A program made the position numbers and the translations under genes. The notes beneath the pieces were generated by a model. The model ran no database searches and was not told the origin of the DNA. It saw only the letters and a list, made by a program, of their open reading frames with translations. From Scytonema hofmannii PCC 7110 (lineage in GTDB: Bacteria > Cyanobacteriota > Cyanobacteriia > Cyanobacteriales > Nostocaceae): a stretch of DNA of 64,000 nucleotides. The stretch spans positions 4,243,436 to 4,307,435 of the forward strand of contig NZ_KQ976354.1 of NCBI RefSeq assembly GCF_000346485.2, read 5' to 3'. Shown piece after piece: positions 24,348 to 33,367 of the stretch. The stretch's first letter is position 1. Each line of letters starts with the position of its first letter.

Positions 24348-25466
24348 GTGCTTGACCAAATTCTTCAAATTTTACTCAGTCAATGGAAAGCATTGACAAA
24401 ACTCCGATTTCAGAGGTATGACAAAAACAAGAGACTGTTCTCTGTCTTTCCCATGCCAATTTTTGGAGCTTTTCTTGCTGGGTTATGTCTGAGCTTGTTA
24501 TTTGCTGCATGTTCAGCTAATAATTCTGCTGACACTTCTAACCCTACAGTGACATCTGTTGCTAACAGTGGTTCAACCAAGGCATCAGTCATTAGATTTG
24601 GCTATCAAAAATCAGCAATATTAATTAAATCCAAGGGGGTTTTAGAAAAACGCTTGCAACCTGAAGGCGTATCAGTAGAGTGGATTGAATTTCCTGCAGG
24701 TCCGCAACTTCTAGAAGCTTTAAATGTTGGCAGTATTGATTTTGGCCATACAGGCGAATCACCACCAATTTTTGCCCAAGCTGCAGGTGCCGCACTGACC
24801 TACATTGCGGGAATAGCCGCTAGCCCTCAAGGTTCGGCAATTCTTATTCCTCAAAATTCCCCCATCAAAACACTAGCTGACCTAAAAGGCAAAAAAATTG
24901 CTTTTCAAAAAGGTTCTAGCGCTCACTATATGTTGTTGCAACTTCTAGAACAAGCGAAATTGCAATACAGTGACATTCAACCCGTGTATTTACCACCGGC
25001 TGATGCTCGCGCCGCCTTTGTCAAAGGTAGTATAGATGCTTGGTCTATTTGGGACCCCTTTTATGCATCTGCTGAAAAAAACGCCAATGCTCGTGTTTTG
25101 ATAGATGGTACGAATATCAACAAACAAGGCGGATATTATCTAGCTAGCCGCAAGTTTGCTAATGAGAACCAAGAAACGATCAAGGCGGTATTAGAAGAAA
25201 TTCAAAAATTAGAGGCATGGTCTGATAAAAATCGGGAGGCTGTAGCGGAAACTCTTTCACCCGTATTGGGAATTGATTTGGACACTCTGAAAAAAGCAAC
25301 TAATCGAAAACGTTTTGGGGTTGTACCCATCACTGACGATCTAATTGCTACACAACAGCAAGTTGCTGATACATTCTACAACTTGAAGTTGATACCGAAG
25401 AAGATTGATGTCAAAGAAGCTATGTTAAAACCAGAAGAATACGCTTCATTGTCTCCCAAAATATAA
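24348..25466 (+). CDS. ssuA: aliphatic sulfonate-type ABC transporter substrate-binding protein
   Basis: A 372-residue SsuA-like periplasmic protein. A hydrophobic segment ending in a lipobox (LSLLFAAC, about residues 46-55) indicates a lipoprotein; the real start may be Met37 (MPIFGAF), since the residues before it are not signal-like. Family motifs are RFGYQKSAILIKSKGVLE, NVGSIDFGHTGESPPIFAQAA, LADLKGKKIAFQKGSSAHYMLLQLLE and GSIDAWSIWDPFYA. It binds alkanesulfonates for use as a sulphur source. No ssuB/C neighbours are in the window. TAA runs straight into a GTTAGTG heptamer array. Confidence 0.85.
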   Translation: MLDQILQILLSQWKALTKLRFQRYDKNKRLFSVFPMPIFGAFLAGLCLSLLFAACSANNSADTSNPTVTSVANSGSTKASVIRFGYQKSAILIKSKGVLEKRLQPEGVSVEWIEFPAGPQLLEALNVGSIDFGHTGESPPIFAQAAGAALTYIAGIAASPQGSAILIPQNSPIKTLADLKGKKIAFQKGSSAHYMLLQLLEQAKLQYSDIQPVYLPPADARAAFVKGSIDAWSIWDPFYASAEKNANARVLIDGTNINKQGGYYLASRKFANENQETIKAVLEEIQKLEAWSDKNREAVAETLSPVLGIDLDTLKKATNRKRFGVVPITDDLIATQQQVADTFYNLKLIPKKIDVKEAMLKPEEYASLSPKI

Positions 25467-25694
25467 TTTGGTTAGTGGTTAGTGGTTATTGGTTATTGGT
25501 GGTAGCCCTACCTACACTTGCCCGTCCTTTATTTATAAGCGGGCAAGATGCCCGCACCACAAGAGATTTTGGCCCGCACCACAAGAGATTTTGGCCCGCA
25601 CCACAAGAGATTTTGTATTTGGAAACCACTCACAACTAACCACTAACCACCAACAGCTAACAACCAAGAACTAACAACTAACAACCAGAAACTT
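25467..25694. repeat. repeat-rich gap: GTTAGTG heptamers and a 22-bp tandem triplet
   Basis: Starts with GGTTAGTGGTTAGTGG heptamers, then a hairpin built on GCGGGCAAGATGCCCGC. Three tandem copies of a 22-bp unit follow (25550-25615, each beginning GCCCGCACCACAAGAG), and then degenerate CTAACAAC/CACTAACC heptamers up to the next gene. No ORF of interest. Confidence 0.9.
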
Positions 25695-26516
25695 ATGACA
25701 AATCCAACAGAGTTGTTACATCACCGCTATGGTGTTGATACCATCAATACAGATACTCCTTGGAACAATACTTTAGCAAATTTGCTTTCTCACCGTTCGA
25801 TTCGTGCTTATCTTTCCGATCCTTTACCGTCCGGTACTCTAGAAACTTTGGTTGCTGCTGCTCAATCTGCATCTACCTCCTCTAATCTTCAAACATGGAG
25901 TGTAGTGGCTGTAGAGGATGCACAACGCAAAGAAAAATTGTCACAACTGGCTAGAAATCAAGCTCATATTCGGCAATGTCCTCTATTTCTTGTATGGCTG
26001 GCTGATTTAGCCCGTCTGGCTTACATTGCTGAGAATCGCGGTTTGCCTCATGAGGGTTTGGATTATTTGGAAATGTTCTTGATGGCAGCTATAGATGCAG
26101 CATTGGCAGCGCAAAATGCAACTGTAGCGGCTGAATCTCTTGGCTTGGGAACGGTTTATATTGGTGCATTGCGTAATCATCCTGAGGAAGTCGCTGAAGT
26201 TCTTAATTTGCCCCCACACGTCTTTGCTGTGTTTGGATTGTGCGTGGGCTATCCAAATCCCGCTCAACCTGCTGCTATTAAACCACGTTTGTCCCAGTCG
26301 GCTGTATTGCATCGGGAAACTTACAAGCTGGCAGAACAAGATGAGGCAATCGCACAGTATAATGAGGTCATGAAAGCTTTTTACACCTCGCAAAAGATGA
26401 ACATTCCAGGCGACTGGTCGGAGCATTCTGTGAAGCGAGTTATTTCGGCTGAGTCTTTATCGGGACGCGATCGCTTGCGTGAAGCGTTGAAAACTTTAGG
26501 CTTTGATCTGCGATAA
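25695..26516 (+). CDS. nitroreductase-family FMN oxidoreductase (NfsA-like)
   Basis: A 273-residue FMN-dependent nitroreductase. The FMN-binding start SHRSIRAYLSDPLP, AAQSASTSSNLQTWSVVAV and the mid-domain AAQNATVAAESLGLGTVYIGALRNHP are diagnostic; the C-terminal RVISAESLSGRDRLREALKTLGF completes an NfsA/FRP-type domain. Such enzymes reduce nitroaromatics, quinones or flavins with NAD(P)H. Its place after an SsuA-like gene could link it to the flavin supply of sulfonate monooxygenases, but no monooxygenase is present. Confidence 0.88.
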   Translation: MTNPTELLHHRYGVDTINTDTPWNNTLANLLSHRSIRAYLSDPLPSGTLETLVAAAQSASTSSNLQTWSVVAVEDAQRKEKLSQLARNQAHIRQCPLFLVWLADLARLAYIAENRGLPHEGLDYLEMFLMAAIDAALAAQNATVAAESLGLGTVYIGALRNHPEEVAEVLNLPPHVFAVFGLCVGYPNPAQPAAIKPRLSQSAVLHRETYKLAEQDEAIAQYNEVMKAFYTSQKMNIPGDWSEHSVKRVISAESLSGRDRLREALKTLGFDLR

Positions 26517-26561
26517 TAATGGTTGATTGTCATAGATAATACCATTTCTCTTCTGCAAATC

Positions 26562-26748
26562 GGCTCTTCCGTACTTAGTGGGCTAATTTCATCTAAAACT
26601 TTCTTGAAAGCTTTGTGTACTCAGCTTTTCAAGCGTTATCTCAGCTAGATTTGTCCATAAAGCACTTAGTCAGCGCCTTGAAATCCCATATAATCAGGTT
26701 CAGATACGAAGCTTATTGATAATTTGGCCCACTAAGTACGGAAGAGCC
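26562..26748. mobile_element. 187-bp MITE with 25-bp terminal inverted repeats
   Basis: The ends are GGCTCTTCCGTACTTAGTGG (26562 on) and its inverse (to 26748); the 25-bp inverted repeats differ at one base. The GGCTCTTC terminus is characteristic of ISL3-family elements. The 187-bp interior has no coding potential, so this is a non-autonomous derivative. No perfect 8-bp target duplication is visible (TGCAAATC left, AGAAATTC right). The right end sits 10 bp before the next ORF. Confidence 0.85.
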
Positions 26749-26758
26749 AGAAATTCGG

Positions 26759-27367
26759 GTGATGCTTGAGTCTCTCAGAGATGATGCATCGCATCAAAGC
26801 CGCACTCTTGAAGAGTTACGCGACATTCAGAAAGAAGCTAATAAGGTACTAACTGAGTTTGAGCCACCTATCCAACAAGTAATCAAGACAAAGCCAGTTG
26901 AAGTTCTTCCTGAATTACTCAACCTGAATAAGCCAAAAGAGATCGAGTTACTTGAACAAGCACTGGTTATGATAGCTTGCTCAACAACTGGTGAAAAGAA
27001 GTCATTTTGCGATTGGTTAAACAAGCACAAACCCCTTAGTCATCCAGCAGATTTTGTCAACGAGACTCACGAATTTCTAAAAAACCAGCTTATCAAGCTC
27101 GTTATGGATGAAGATCCTCACACAGACTTCCATAACCTTATTAAAAGAGCAAGGGATGAAAATGTAATTTTTTATAAAGACGAATCCGATCCAACTATCA
27201 GACCCATATCAATTCTTTTCAATCTGAATGATATCCGAAATCGCTTTGCACATCCTCCTATTATTTTCAGCCAACGGGAAAAATGGAGCAAATCAATCCT
27301 CTACCTAATGAACCTTGCTCTTGTTTGGTCAAAAGTTGTTATGGAAGCGGAGGAAGGTGATGAATAA
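26759..27367 (+). CDS. hypothetical protein with HEPN-like Rx4H motif, possibly 5'-truncated by the MITE
   Basis: A 202-residue, mostly helical soluble protein. Near the C-terminus it has LNDIRNRFAHPPI, giving Arg160-x4-His165, the Rx4H pattern of HEPN ribonucleases and toxin-like proteins; a second supporting feature was not found. The open frame continues upstream through the MITE's right repeat (…STEEPEIRV), so the original N-terminus may have been lost and GTG/ATG at 26759/26762 used as a substitute. Function is unknown. Confidence 0.55.
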   Translation: MMLESLRDDASHQSRTLEELRDIQKEANKVLTEFEPPIQQVIKTKPVEVLPELLNLNKPKEIELLEQALVMIACSTTGEKKSFCDWLNKHKPLSHPADFVNETHEFLKNQLIKLVMDEDPHTDFHNLIKRARDENVIFYKDESDPTIRPISILFNLNDIRNRFAHPPIIFSQREKWSKSILYLMNLALVWSKVVMEAEEGDE

Positions 27368-27481
27368 TCGTACTCCCGTTTGGGAATGTTACAAACTGCC
27401 TGAAATTTCAAAGCATAAAATGCCACTCTCGCTGCTGAGTCCCTTATAATTGAGAAACTAAACGCCAGCGAGACAAAGACT

Positions 27482-28228
27482 ATGTTGTCAAAGGATCTCA
27501 AAAATGCGTTACCAAGCACTGACGAATTGCCTTGTAGTGACGATACACCTGTGGATAACGAAGACCAGAACTTTTTGCCCAACGTTTTACTATTTTTACT
27601 CAACTCAATCTGGGCAAATCGCACAGATTGGTATTTTGGGGTAGATATGGCAGTTTATCACACTACAGGAGTCAGTCCCAAAGTACCCGTAGTGCCAGAT
27701 GCGTTTTTAAGCGTGGGCGTAGAACGCAAAAAAGGTGGTAAGTCTCGCCGCTCTTACGCAGTTTGGGAAGAAAATTGGGTAGTTCCCATACTGACATTGG
27801 AAATGGTATCACACACACCAGGGGGCAAGTATGATGAAAAAATGGATATCTACACCAAATTGGGTGTGTTGTACTACGTGATTTATAATCCCGAATTTTG
27901 GCGACGCGACCGACAGCAACCTTTTGAAGTCTACAAGTTAGTAGATGGTGAGTATAAATTGCAGATAGGTGAACCCTACTGGATGAGTGAAATCGGTTTA
28001 GGGATTGGCAGATATCAGGGGATAGTTGCTGGCATTCCCCAAGAGTTATTGTTATGGTATAACGAAATGGGCAATCGCTATTTGACAGGTGAAGAACAAG
28101 CCCAGCAAGAACGACTGCGGGCTGAACAAGAACGACTACGGGCTGAACAAGAGCAACTACGGGCTGAACAATTAGCGCAGTATTTGCGCTCGCTCGGCTT
28201 TGACCCGGATAATTTACCTAGTGAGTGA
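27482..28228 (+). CDS. Uma2-family (DUF820) putative endonuclease
   Basis: A 248-residue Uma2 protein with a PD-(D/E)xK-like core: KVPVVPDAFLSVGV (Asp), WVVPILTLEMVSHTPGGKYDEKMDIY (the E-x-K region) and GVLYYVIYNP. The C-terminal tail holds tandem ERLRAEQ/EQLRAEQ heptads, forming a short coiled coil. The domain is massively expanded in cyanobacteria and its biological role is unresolved. ATG 27482 is 121 bp after the preceding gene. Confidence 0.85.
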   Translation: MLSKDLKNALPSTDELPCSDDTPVDNEDQNFLPNVLLFLLNSIWANRTDWYFGVDMAVYHTTGVSPKVPVVPDAFLSVGVERKKGGKSRRSYAVWEENWVVPILTLEMVSHTPGGKYDEKMDIYTKLGVLYYVIYNPEFWRRDRQQPFEVYKLVDGEYKLQIGEPYWMSEIGLGIGRYQGIVAGIPQELLLWYNEMGNRYLTGEEQAQQERLRAEQERLRAEQEQLRAEQLAQYLRSLGFDPDNLPSE

Positions 28229-28309
28229 TGTGATGGTGGCAAGTCCGGTTGGCTGACTACCGTATTGAGGAGTGTAGTCATTTATTCAATTGATAAAAAT
28301 GTGATTTAA

Positions 28310-28420
28310 ATGACTATGAGCTTATCTACCATTAATGAAATGCACGATAGGCAAATTGCTGCAACTGCTCTAGTTTTGGTAAGTAAAGGTGAGATAGTGC
28401 AGTTAGTGACGTGTGACATC
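28310..28420 (+). pseudogene. PIN-domain toxin, C-terminal fragment
   Basis: The first 36 codons of an 80-codon ORF (MSLSTINEMHDRQIAATALV…GEIVQLVTCD) match the end of a PIN-domain toxin, where MHDRxIxATAL…TxD is the usual pattern. The sequence then turns into unrelated codons running through the 36-bp repeat at 28469. No N-terminal two-thirds or antitoxin precedes it, so it is a gene remnant. Confidence 0.55.
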
Positions 28421-28468
28421 AAGCCAACCAAGACTTGCGATAGCGAATCCCCACTGCACATTCAAAGG

Positions 28469-28504
28469 GCGATAAGCTGGGTACAGCTTGCGCTTCGCGA
28501 TCGC
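28469..28504. repeat. 36-bp dispersed repeat, copy 1
   Basis: Begins GCGATAAGCTGGGTACAGCT and ends GCTTCGCGATCGC. An identical 36-bp copy in inverse orientation is at 61039-61074. Both copies lie next to gene fragments. Confidence 0.9.
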
Positions 28505-28612
28505 AACAAAGAAAACCAGGGCATTATGAGGGGATGCCGAAATACCTGGTAAAACAGAAATTTACTTTTGCCTTGTTCGGTAAATTAAGCTAAACTTGTA
28601 TTAAAACTCATC

Positions 28613-29209
28613 ATGGAACCAACCTTGATGGTACAAATTAAACATAGATTTCAAAGCTTTGAAGAATACCTATCTTATGATGATGGCTCAGATAAACTCT
28701 ATGAGTTATTTAATGGAGAGTTAATCGAGATGCCTCCAGAATCAGGAACTAATGTTCAGATTGCAAATCGTCTTTTCCTCATTTTTGCGATGATTGTAGG
28801 GAGCGATCAAGTTCGAGGACATGGTTTAGAACTGGAAGTTAGAGGAGAACCCAGAAACCGTTATCCCGATTTGACAATTCTTCGTCAAGAGCATATTCAG
28901 CAGTTAGCAAAACGCAATACTATTCGCTTATCAATGCTACCTCCTCTACTGGTGATTGAAGTGGTTAGTCCAGGAGAATTGCAACGAGATAGAGATTTCA
29001 TCGCCAAGCGATCGCAGTATCAAGATTGTGGTATTCCTGAATATTGGATTATCGACCCCGAAACTAAAACTATGTTAATCTTAGAACTTACTGACAAAAC
29101 TTACATTGAGATAGGTAACTTTGCTGGTAGTAATTTAGTTGTATCTCCACAATTCAATCAACTAAATTTCAAAGTATCACAAATATTTGATACAGAAAAT
29201 CAAGCTTAG
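28613..29209 (+). CDS. Uma2-family (DUF820) putative endonuclease
   Basis: A 198-residue Uma2 protein, a different subfamily from the one at 27482. The N-terminal FQSFEEYLSYDDGSDKLYELFNGELIEMPPES and the core RNRYPDLTILR (Asp), LLVIEVVSPGELQRDRDFIAKRSQYQDCGIPEYWIIDPE (E-x-K region) are typical of the full domain. The start may be Met5 (MVQIKHRF). Intact. Confidence 0.88.
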   Translation: MEPTLMVQIKHRFQSFEEYLSYDDGSDKLYELFNGELIEMPPESGTNVQIANRLFLIFAMIVGSDQVRGHGLELEVRGEPRNRYPDLTILRQEHIQQLAKRNTIRLSMLPPLLVIEVVSPGELQRDRDFIAKRSQYQDCGIPEYWIIDPETKTMLILELTDKTYIEIGNFAGSNLVVSPQFNQLNFKVSQIFDTENQA

Positions 29210-29841
29210 AAATAATTAGTCTACCGAAGCGATCGCATAGATGAGGATTGCGGGCAAACGTCTTCACTTCTCCACTTCAGTTATTTTGATTGAGTGTAAT
29301 AGCGTTACTTCTTGGTAACTAACTCTTAAACGGTCATTGCGCTAAGCATTTAAATTTTATATATTATTTATCAATGTTTATTACGTGTATTTTAATACAT
29401 ACTTATATTTTTCCATCAACTAGAATACCAACTTAGTTGGATAAAATCAATTTAACTACGTAATCAAACGCTGACTTTATCAAAACTTTCGTCACTACAA
29501 TTCTCTCAAGAAACAGGGGAATGGGGAATAGGGAGTAGGTAGTAGGGGAAAGATGTTTCTTTCATTCGTAGCGGGTGGTGTGCCGCCCGTGGGGCTGCTC
29601 CTAACTATCTCCGATTCAAAATGGGCGTAGTCTGAGTCTGGTTGCGTTGCATACAGTAACTATTTACAAACAAGCCTGTGCAATGCTGCACAACTGATTG
29701 CGGATTGTGGTATAAACAAAGTTGGTAACAGTATAGAATCGGTAATAACTCCAACAGTGACTTCCTCTGTACTTGTTTCCAACTCAAAATTAACGGCAGC
29801 CAAACTGCCTCCTGCTTAAATTAATAGCTGAAACATATTTT
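29210..29841. other. noncoding gap with GGGAATA/GGGAGTA heptamers
   Basis: A 630-bp AT-rich gap. It contains a short degenerate heptamer array at about 29515-29548 (GGGGAATGGGGAATAGGGAG) and a small GTGGTGTGCCGCCCGTGGGG palindromic patch near 29575. No ORF with protein-like composition was found. Confidence 0.6.
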
Positions 29842-30450
29842 ATGCGTTTGACTCGCCGCATCGCAATTGTGTCCTTAACGCTGTCGATACTGGGGTTAGG
29901 ACAGCCAACTTTCGCTGACTCTGTGTCAGAGGATTACTCAACTTCTGGACAACAAACAGAGTGTTCCGGTGGTCCCTCAGATCATTTCCGCTTGGGTGGT
30001 CAGGTTGTAAATCGGAGAACCTTCACCTTATCTGATATTCAGTCATTGCCATCAAAAGAAGTCACTGTCAGCTTTCTAACAGGGCAAGGTGAGGAAACCC
30101 ATACCTATGTTGGAGTGCCTCTATGGCAACTGATTGAGAGTGCAGGGGGACTTAAACCAAATCCAGACCAAAGTGTAAAAAACAACTTCCTGCGGCAGTA
30201 CATTGTTCTTGAAGCGACTGACTGTTACCAAGTGACCTTGGCAGTAGGCGAAATTCAACCAAACTTTGAAGCCAAAGACGTACTAATTGCATATGCAACA
30301 AACGACGATTCATCATTGGGTCCACAATTGCTAACAAATGAAGGATTTGTCCGTCTAGTAGTGCCTGGTGACTCAAGAGGGGGACGTTACATTACTAACA
30401 TTAGACGTATTTATGTGCTCTCTGCTCCAGATTTTCGTTTTAAACCCTAA
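29842..30450 (+). CDS. exported molybdopterin-dependent oxidoreductase-type domain protein
   Basis: A 202-residue periplasmic protein with a signal peptide (MRLTRRIAIVSLTLSILGLG…TFA, cleavage near residue 25). The mature part matches the sulfite-oxidase-type molybdopterin-binding fold: HFRLGGQVVNRRTFTLSDIQSLPSKEV, THTYVGVPLWQLIESAGG, IVLEATDCYQVTLAVGEI and FVRLVVPGDSRGGRYITNIRRIYVL. It is shorter than true sulfite oxidases, and the usual conserved Mo-ligand Cys context is not obvious, so it may be a non-catalytic or heme-partnered variant. Confidence 0.8.
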   Translation: MRLTRRIAIVSLTLSILGLGQPTFADSVSEDYSTSGQQTECSGGPSDHFRLGGQVVNRRTFTLSDIQSLPSKEVTVSFLTGQGEETHTYVGVPLWQLIESAGGLKPNPDQSVKNNFLRQYIVLEATDCYQVTLAVGEIQPNFEAKDVLIAYATNDDSSLGPQLLTNEGFVRLVVPGDSRGGRYITNIRRIYVLSAPDFRFKP

Positions 30451-31092
30451 TCGAGCGTTCAGAATGGCTACTCGTCAAGTTTCGGTGTAATTAATGAACA
30501 GTAATATCAATTCCTAACTCTCTACTAGATTCTAAGCTCTTGCAATATTCAGAAGTTTCTTTGGAGAAACCCTGATATACATTTGAATTTTTGTAAGTTT
30601 TTATAAATTACCAACAAAGTTGGAAAAAATCAAGTCAGTTATATTAAAGACTTACTGAGAATAAAGTTGGTTCAAAATCCTTTCCCAAATCAAGAACAAA
30701 GAGAAGGAGGCTGAACAAGCCAATGTTTGGCATACATTCAGTGCATAATGTCACTAAGCTTTACCAATAATTTTGGTAAAGTGCCGCGATTGATACAATT
30801 TTGGTCACTTATTTCAGCTTTTATGGTTACGGGGCAATTGTTATCTTCTGAATAAGGAGATATCAACCAATTTTGTAAAATAAAGGTGTGAATCACTATA
30901 AAATGACTATTTCAGGCTAAAAATTAAGAAAATAGTTTTTGGCGATTCTCCTTCTCTTGTCGGAGACGCTGCGCGAACGCACTCGTATTCTGAGTCCAAA
31001 TGCGATCGCGAATGCAGCATACACATTCTGGGTCTTCCGTCAAATACTTCTACTGGACTGGCTCTCTAGTGACTCTAAAAAAGGCTTTTATT
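30451..31092. other. noncoding gap
   Basis: About 640 bp, AT-rich. ORFs across it have repeat-like or random composition; 30950-31010 contains the common cyanobacterial GACGCTGCGCGAACGC-type repeat and a GCGATCGC site. Nothing else recognised. Confidence 0.5.
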
Positions 31093-31458
31093 ATGAATCC
31101 ATCCTTCCTTTCTCCAGATGATATGCCTCCAGCCAAAGCAACCCTATTTGATCAAATGCTCTACAGACAGCTAGAAGAAACGACTAGCAAACGATTTTAC
31201 CAAACCTGCGGTCCCATTACACGAGCTTTATTATCTAGTTGTCATTGGTATTTCCAGACGAATGCCGATACTTTAACATTACTGATTATTTGCTACGACG
31301 TAGAAAGCTACTGGCATATCTCCAATGCTATCCCTTCTCTCCTTAAAAGGTTAAAGTTGTTTTCTAACAAAGCCAAAATGCGTCTTTGTCCCCCAACCGA
31401 ATTAGGGATACCTTGGGAAATCGAAGTCAATGAAATTTCAAATGATGGAAATAGTTAA
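31093..31458 (+). CDS. hypothetical protein (121 aa)
   Basis: The longer open frame starts at 31000, but the first 31 codons are repeat-like. ATG 31093 ([19 protein letters not shown]) gives a compact 121-residue protein. The central part alternates hydrophobic strands ([10 protein letters not shown]) and helices ([15 protein letters not shown]). It is possibly related in size and layout to the convergent gene at 31530, though identity is too low to claim by eye. No family recognised. Confidence 0.5.
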   Translation: MNPSFLSPDDMPPAKATLFDQMLYRQLEETTSKRFYQTCGPITRALLSSCHWYFQTNADTLTLLIICYDVESYWHISNAIPSLLKRLKLFSNKAKMRLCPPTELGIPWEIEVNEISNDGNS

Positions 31459-31529
31459 GCCTATTCATAGACTTAACCACTCACCAACATTGTTACATTA
31501 TATATAGTGCAAGATATGAACGATGTTAC

Positions 31530-31910
31530 CTATTGAATGTTCGCTGATTCAGCTATAATCCATTGCAACTCCAACCACAACTGGGGATTATCCTGCTTGA
31601 GCCTTGATTTAGGATCTTGCAGCAAGCGTGATGCATTTAAACAGATAACCTCAGCAAGCCCAATATATTTTACGACTTGTCGAAATACAGAGATTTGCGC
31701 CCGAACAGATAAAAACACGTGATTTGGACAATAAATTACAATGTAAGGGACAAAATGTACGTGAGATTGTTCCCTGAAAGATTGTACGAGTTGCACAGAA
31801 CAGTATTTGAGTAATCTCCCTACTTCTGGAAAAGATTGATTGACAATTGTGGTGAATTCTTCAATGAGTTCTTGCTCATACCAACCTGAGTTCGTAAGTG
31901 TAAATGCCAT
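31530..31910 (-). CDS. hypothetical protein (126 aa)
   Basis: A 126-residue soluble protein: helix LIEEFTTIVNQSFPEVGRLL, strand HFVPYIVIYCPNHVFLSVRA, helix ISVFRQVVKYIG. It is convergent with the 121-residue hypothetical and 51 bp downstream of the HsdR-like fragment on the same strand, so it may be co-transcribed with it. No family recognised. Confidence 0.5.
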   Translation of the reverse strand: MAFTLTNSGWYEQELIEEFTTIVNQSFPEVGRLLKYCSVQLVQSFREQSHVHFVPYIVIYCPNHVFLSVRAQISVFRQVVKYIGLAEVICLNASRLLQDPKSRLKQDNPQLWLELQWIIAESANIQ

Positions 31911-31961
31911 ACTAAATATTTGGGTAAAGAATTGAAAGATCGTTAACTCGACTAATAACCA

Positions 31962-32870
31962 CTAACCACTAACTTTTAGATGTGGCACTGTACAAAAAGG
32001 ATAACGGAGCAATTGTTTATCGATGACAGCCCCATTTCTCTTAAACAGAATGAAGTGTTTGAGCAGTTCTGTAAATCTCCGCTTGTCAAAAATTCCTTGA
32101 ATCAATATCTCTAATTCTGTTTCTCCTTGATGAGGAAAACTTTCTCCATCAATGGTTCGCCAAGGTTGAAACTCTTCCCAATGAGAAGTTAAAGTTCCAA
32201 CTCTTGCTCGTTCTCCGCAAGCGATCGCCAGAATTTCATTGTAGACAAACAATCTATGATTTTGTTGTTTGTAAGATTGAAGTTCTTGATAAACTTGTTT
32301 GAACGTAGTATTTCTACTGCTGATGTCAGTACAAACAATGACTGCTAATGGCAATCCGTTGATGAAAACAATAACATCCCAACAGCGAGTCAAGCCCCTT
32401 TCAATTAGGTTAACAGAATAAGTCACTAACCAGTCATTGTTGAGTAAATTAAATGGATCGATGAGCCAAACTTTTTCAGAAACTGTTCGATTGTTGTTCT
32501 GATACGCAACGTCTATTCCCCCTGTCAAGTATTGATGAAAAATCTGGTTGCTTTCAAATAAGTCGCCACTCTGGATGCAAATGATTTGAGACATAGCTTC
32601 CTTAATTGCATCTGCTGAAACTGTGGGGTTAATCTGTTTTAGGGCTTTGTAGAGGCGATCGCGTAAAACTGTCTTAAAATGATTGCTTTGTTCTGCCCGA
32701 TATCCTCCTACACTAATCTCCAAGTCTGGTTGGATAGTATATCCAATCACTTCAAACCATGTCAGCCAGTCTTGTAAGGCGACATGGGATTTTTTGTCGA
32801 AGCGTCGGCGCAATCTGCCAGAAAAATGCTTGGCTTTTACAGTTGCTACTTGTAACAATTTAAGATTCAT
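31962..32870 (-). CDS. truncated HsdR-like N-terminal domain, nuclease motif lost
   Basis: A 302-residue protein matching only the N-terminal endonuclease region of type I restriction R subunits: FKTVLRDRLYKALKQINP, LNNDWLVTYSVNLIERG, WDVIVFINGLPLAVI, FKQVYQELQSYKQQNHRLFVYNEILAIACGERARVGTLTSHWEEFQPWRTIDGE. The helicase motor is absent and no hsdM/hsdS genes are nearby. The catalytic E-x-K after GLPL is VCT (residues 179-181), so it should not cut DNA. The last three codons and stop (VSG-TAG) derive from a GTTAGTG heptamer array, suggesting the truncation is repeat-associated. Confidence 0.8.
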   Translation of the reverse strand: MNLKLLQVATVKAKHFSGRLRRRFDKKSHVALQDWLTWFEVIGYTIQPDLEISVGGYRAEQSNHFKTVLRDRLYKALKQINPTVSADAIKEAMSQIICIQSGDLFESNQIFHQYLTGGIDVAYQNNNRTVSEKVWLIDPFNLLNNDWLVTYSVNLIERGLTRCWDVIVFINGLPLAVIVCTDISSRNTTFKQVYQELQSYKQQNHRLFVYNEILAIACGERARVGTLTSHWEEFQPWRTIDGESFPHQGETELEILIQGIFDKRRFTELLKHFILFKRNGAVIDKQLLRYPFCTVPHLKVSG

Positions 32871-33143
32871 CGGAAGGAGAAACTCAGTTTTTAGTTAATG
32901 CAGAGTGTCTACTTAAAGTTGAAGTCAACAGAAGAAAATTTTGGTTGGTATATCTCAACAGAAGATATAACCAGCCCCCTAACTATTATCAAAACTGAAG
33001 TAGCTTCACAAAACTGTATCAATCGTATCTTTTTACCAACTTTCCTGGTAAAACGATCTGGTTTGATTTTTAACCTTTATTTCCGCGCCCCCTGTACTAG
33101 CCTTATCCAAGAAACTTCCAAATAAAAAAATATCCAACTTTTT

Positions 33144-33206
33144 CTTGTGGTGCGGGCTTCTAGCCCGCCATTGATATAGAACGGGCGAGGACGCCCGTCC
33201 CACAAG
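33144..33206. repeat. dispersed long hairpin (CTTGTGG…CCACAAG)
   Basis: Begins CTTGTGGTGCGGGCTTCTAG and ends GGACGCCCGTCCCACAAG, a GC-rich inverted repeat also found at 62763-62828 and, in a variant, at 25535-25615. It fills part of the 32871-33367 gap, which otherwise holds only a weak 75-codon ORF (32898-33125) that I do not regard as a gene. Confidence 0.85.
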
Positions 33207-33367
33207 ATGGATAATTTATTTCTTGGACATCCCCAACTCATAAATCAATTGGTGTGGCGAACCTGGACAAGATGCGATCTTTTTGCTTCATAAATTTTTG
33301 CAATATAGTCTTAACTTTTCTTAAAATATTTATACGTGTTTTATAAAAATATCGATCAAAACTACCT

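Noticed and set aside
29605-29787. 60-codon minus-strand ORF in the 29.2-29.8 kb gap
   Set aside because: Random composition with no start signal or homology that I recognise.
32898-33125. 75-codon ORF upstream of the DCC gene
   Set aside because: No recognisable features and sits among repeats; likely random.
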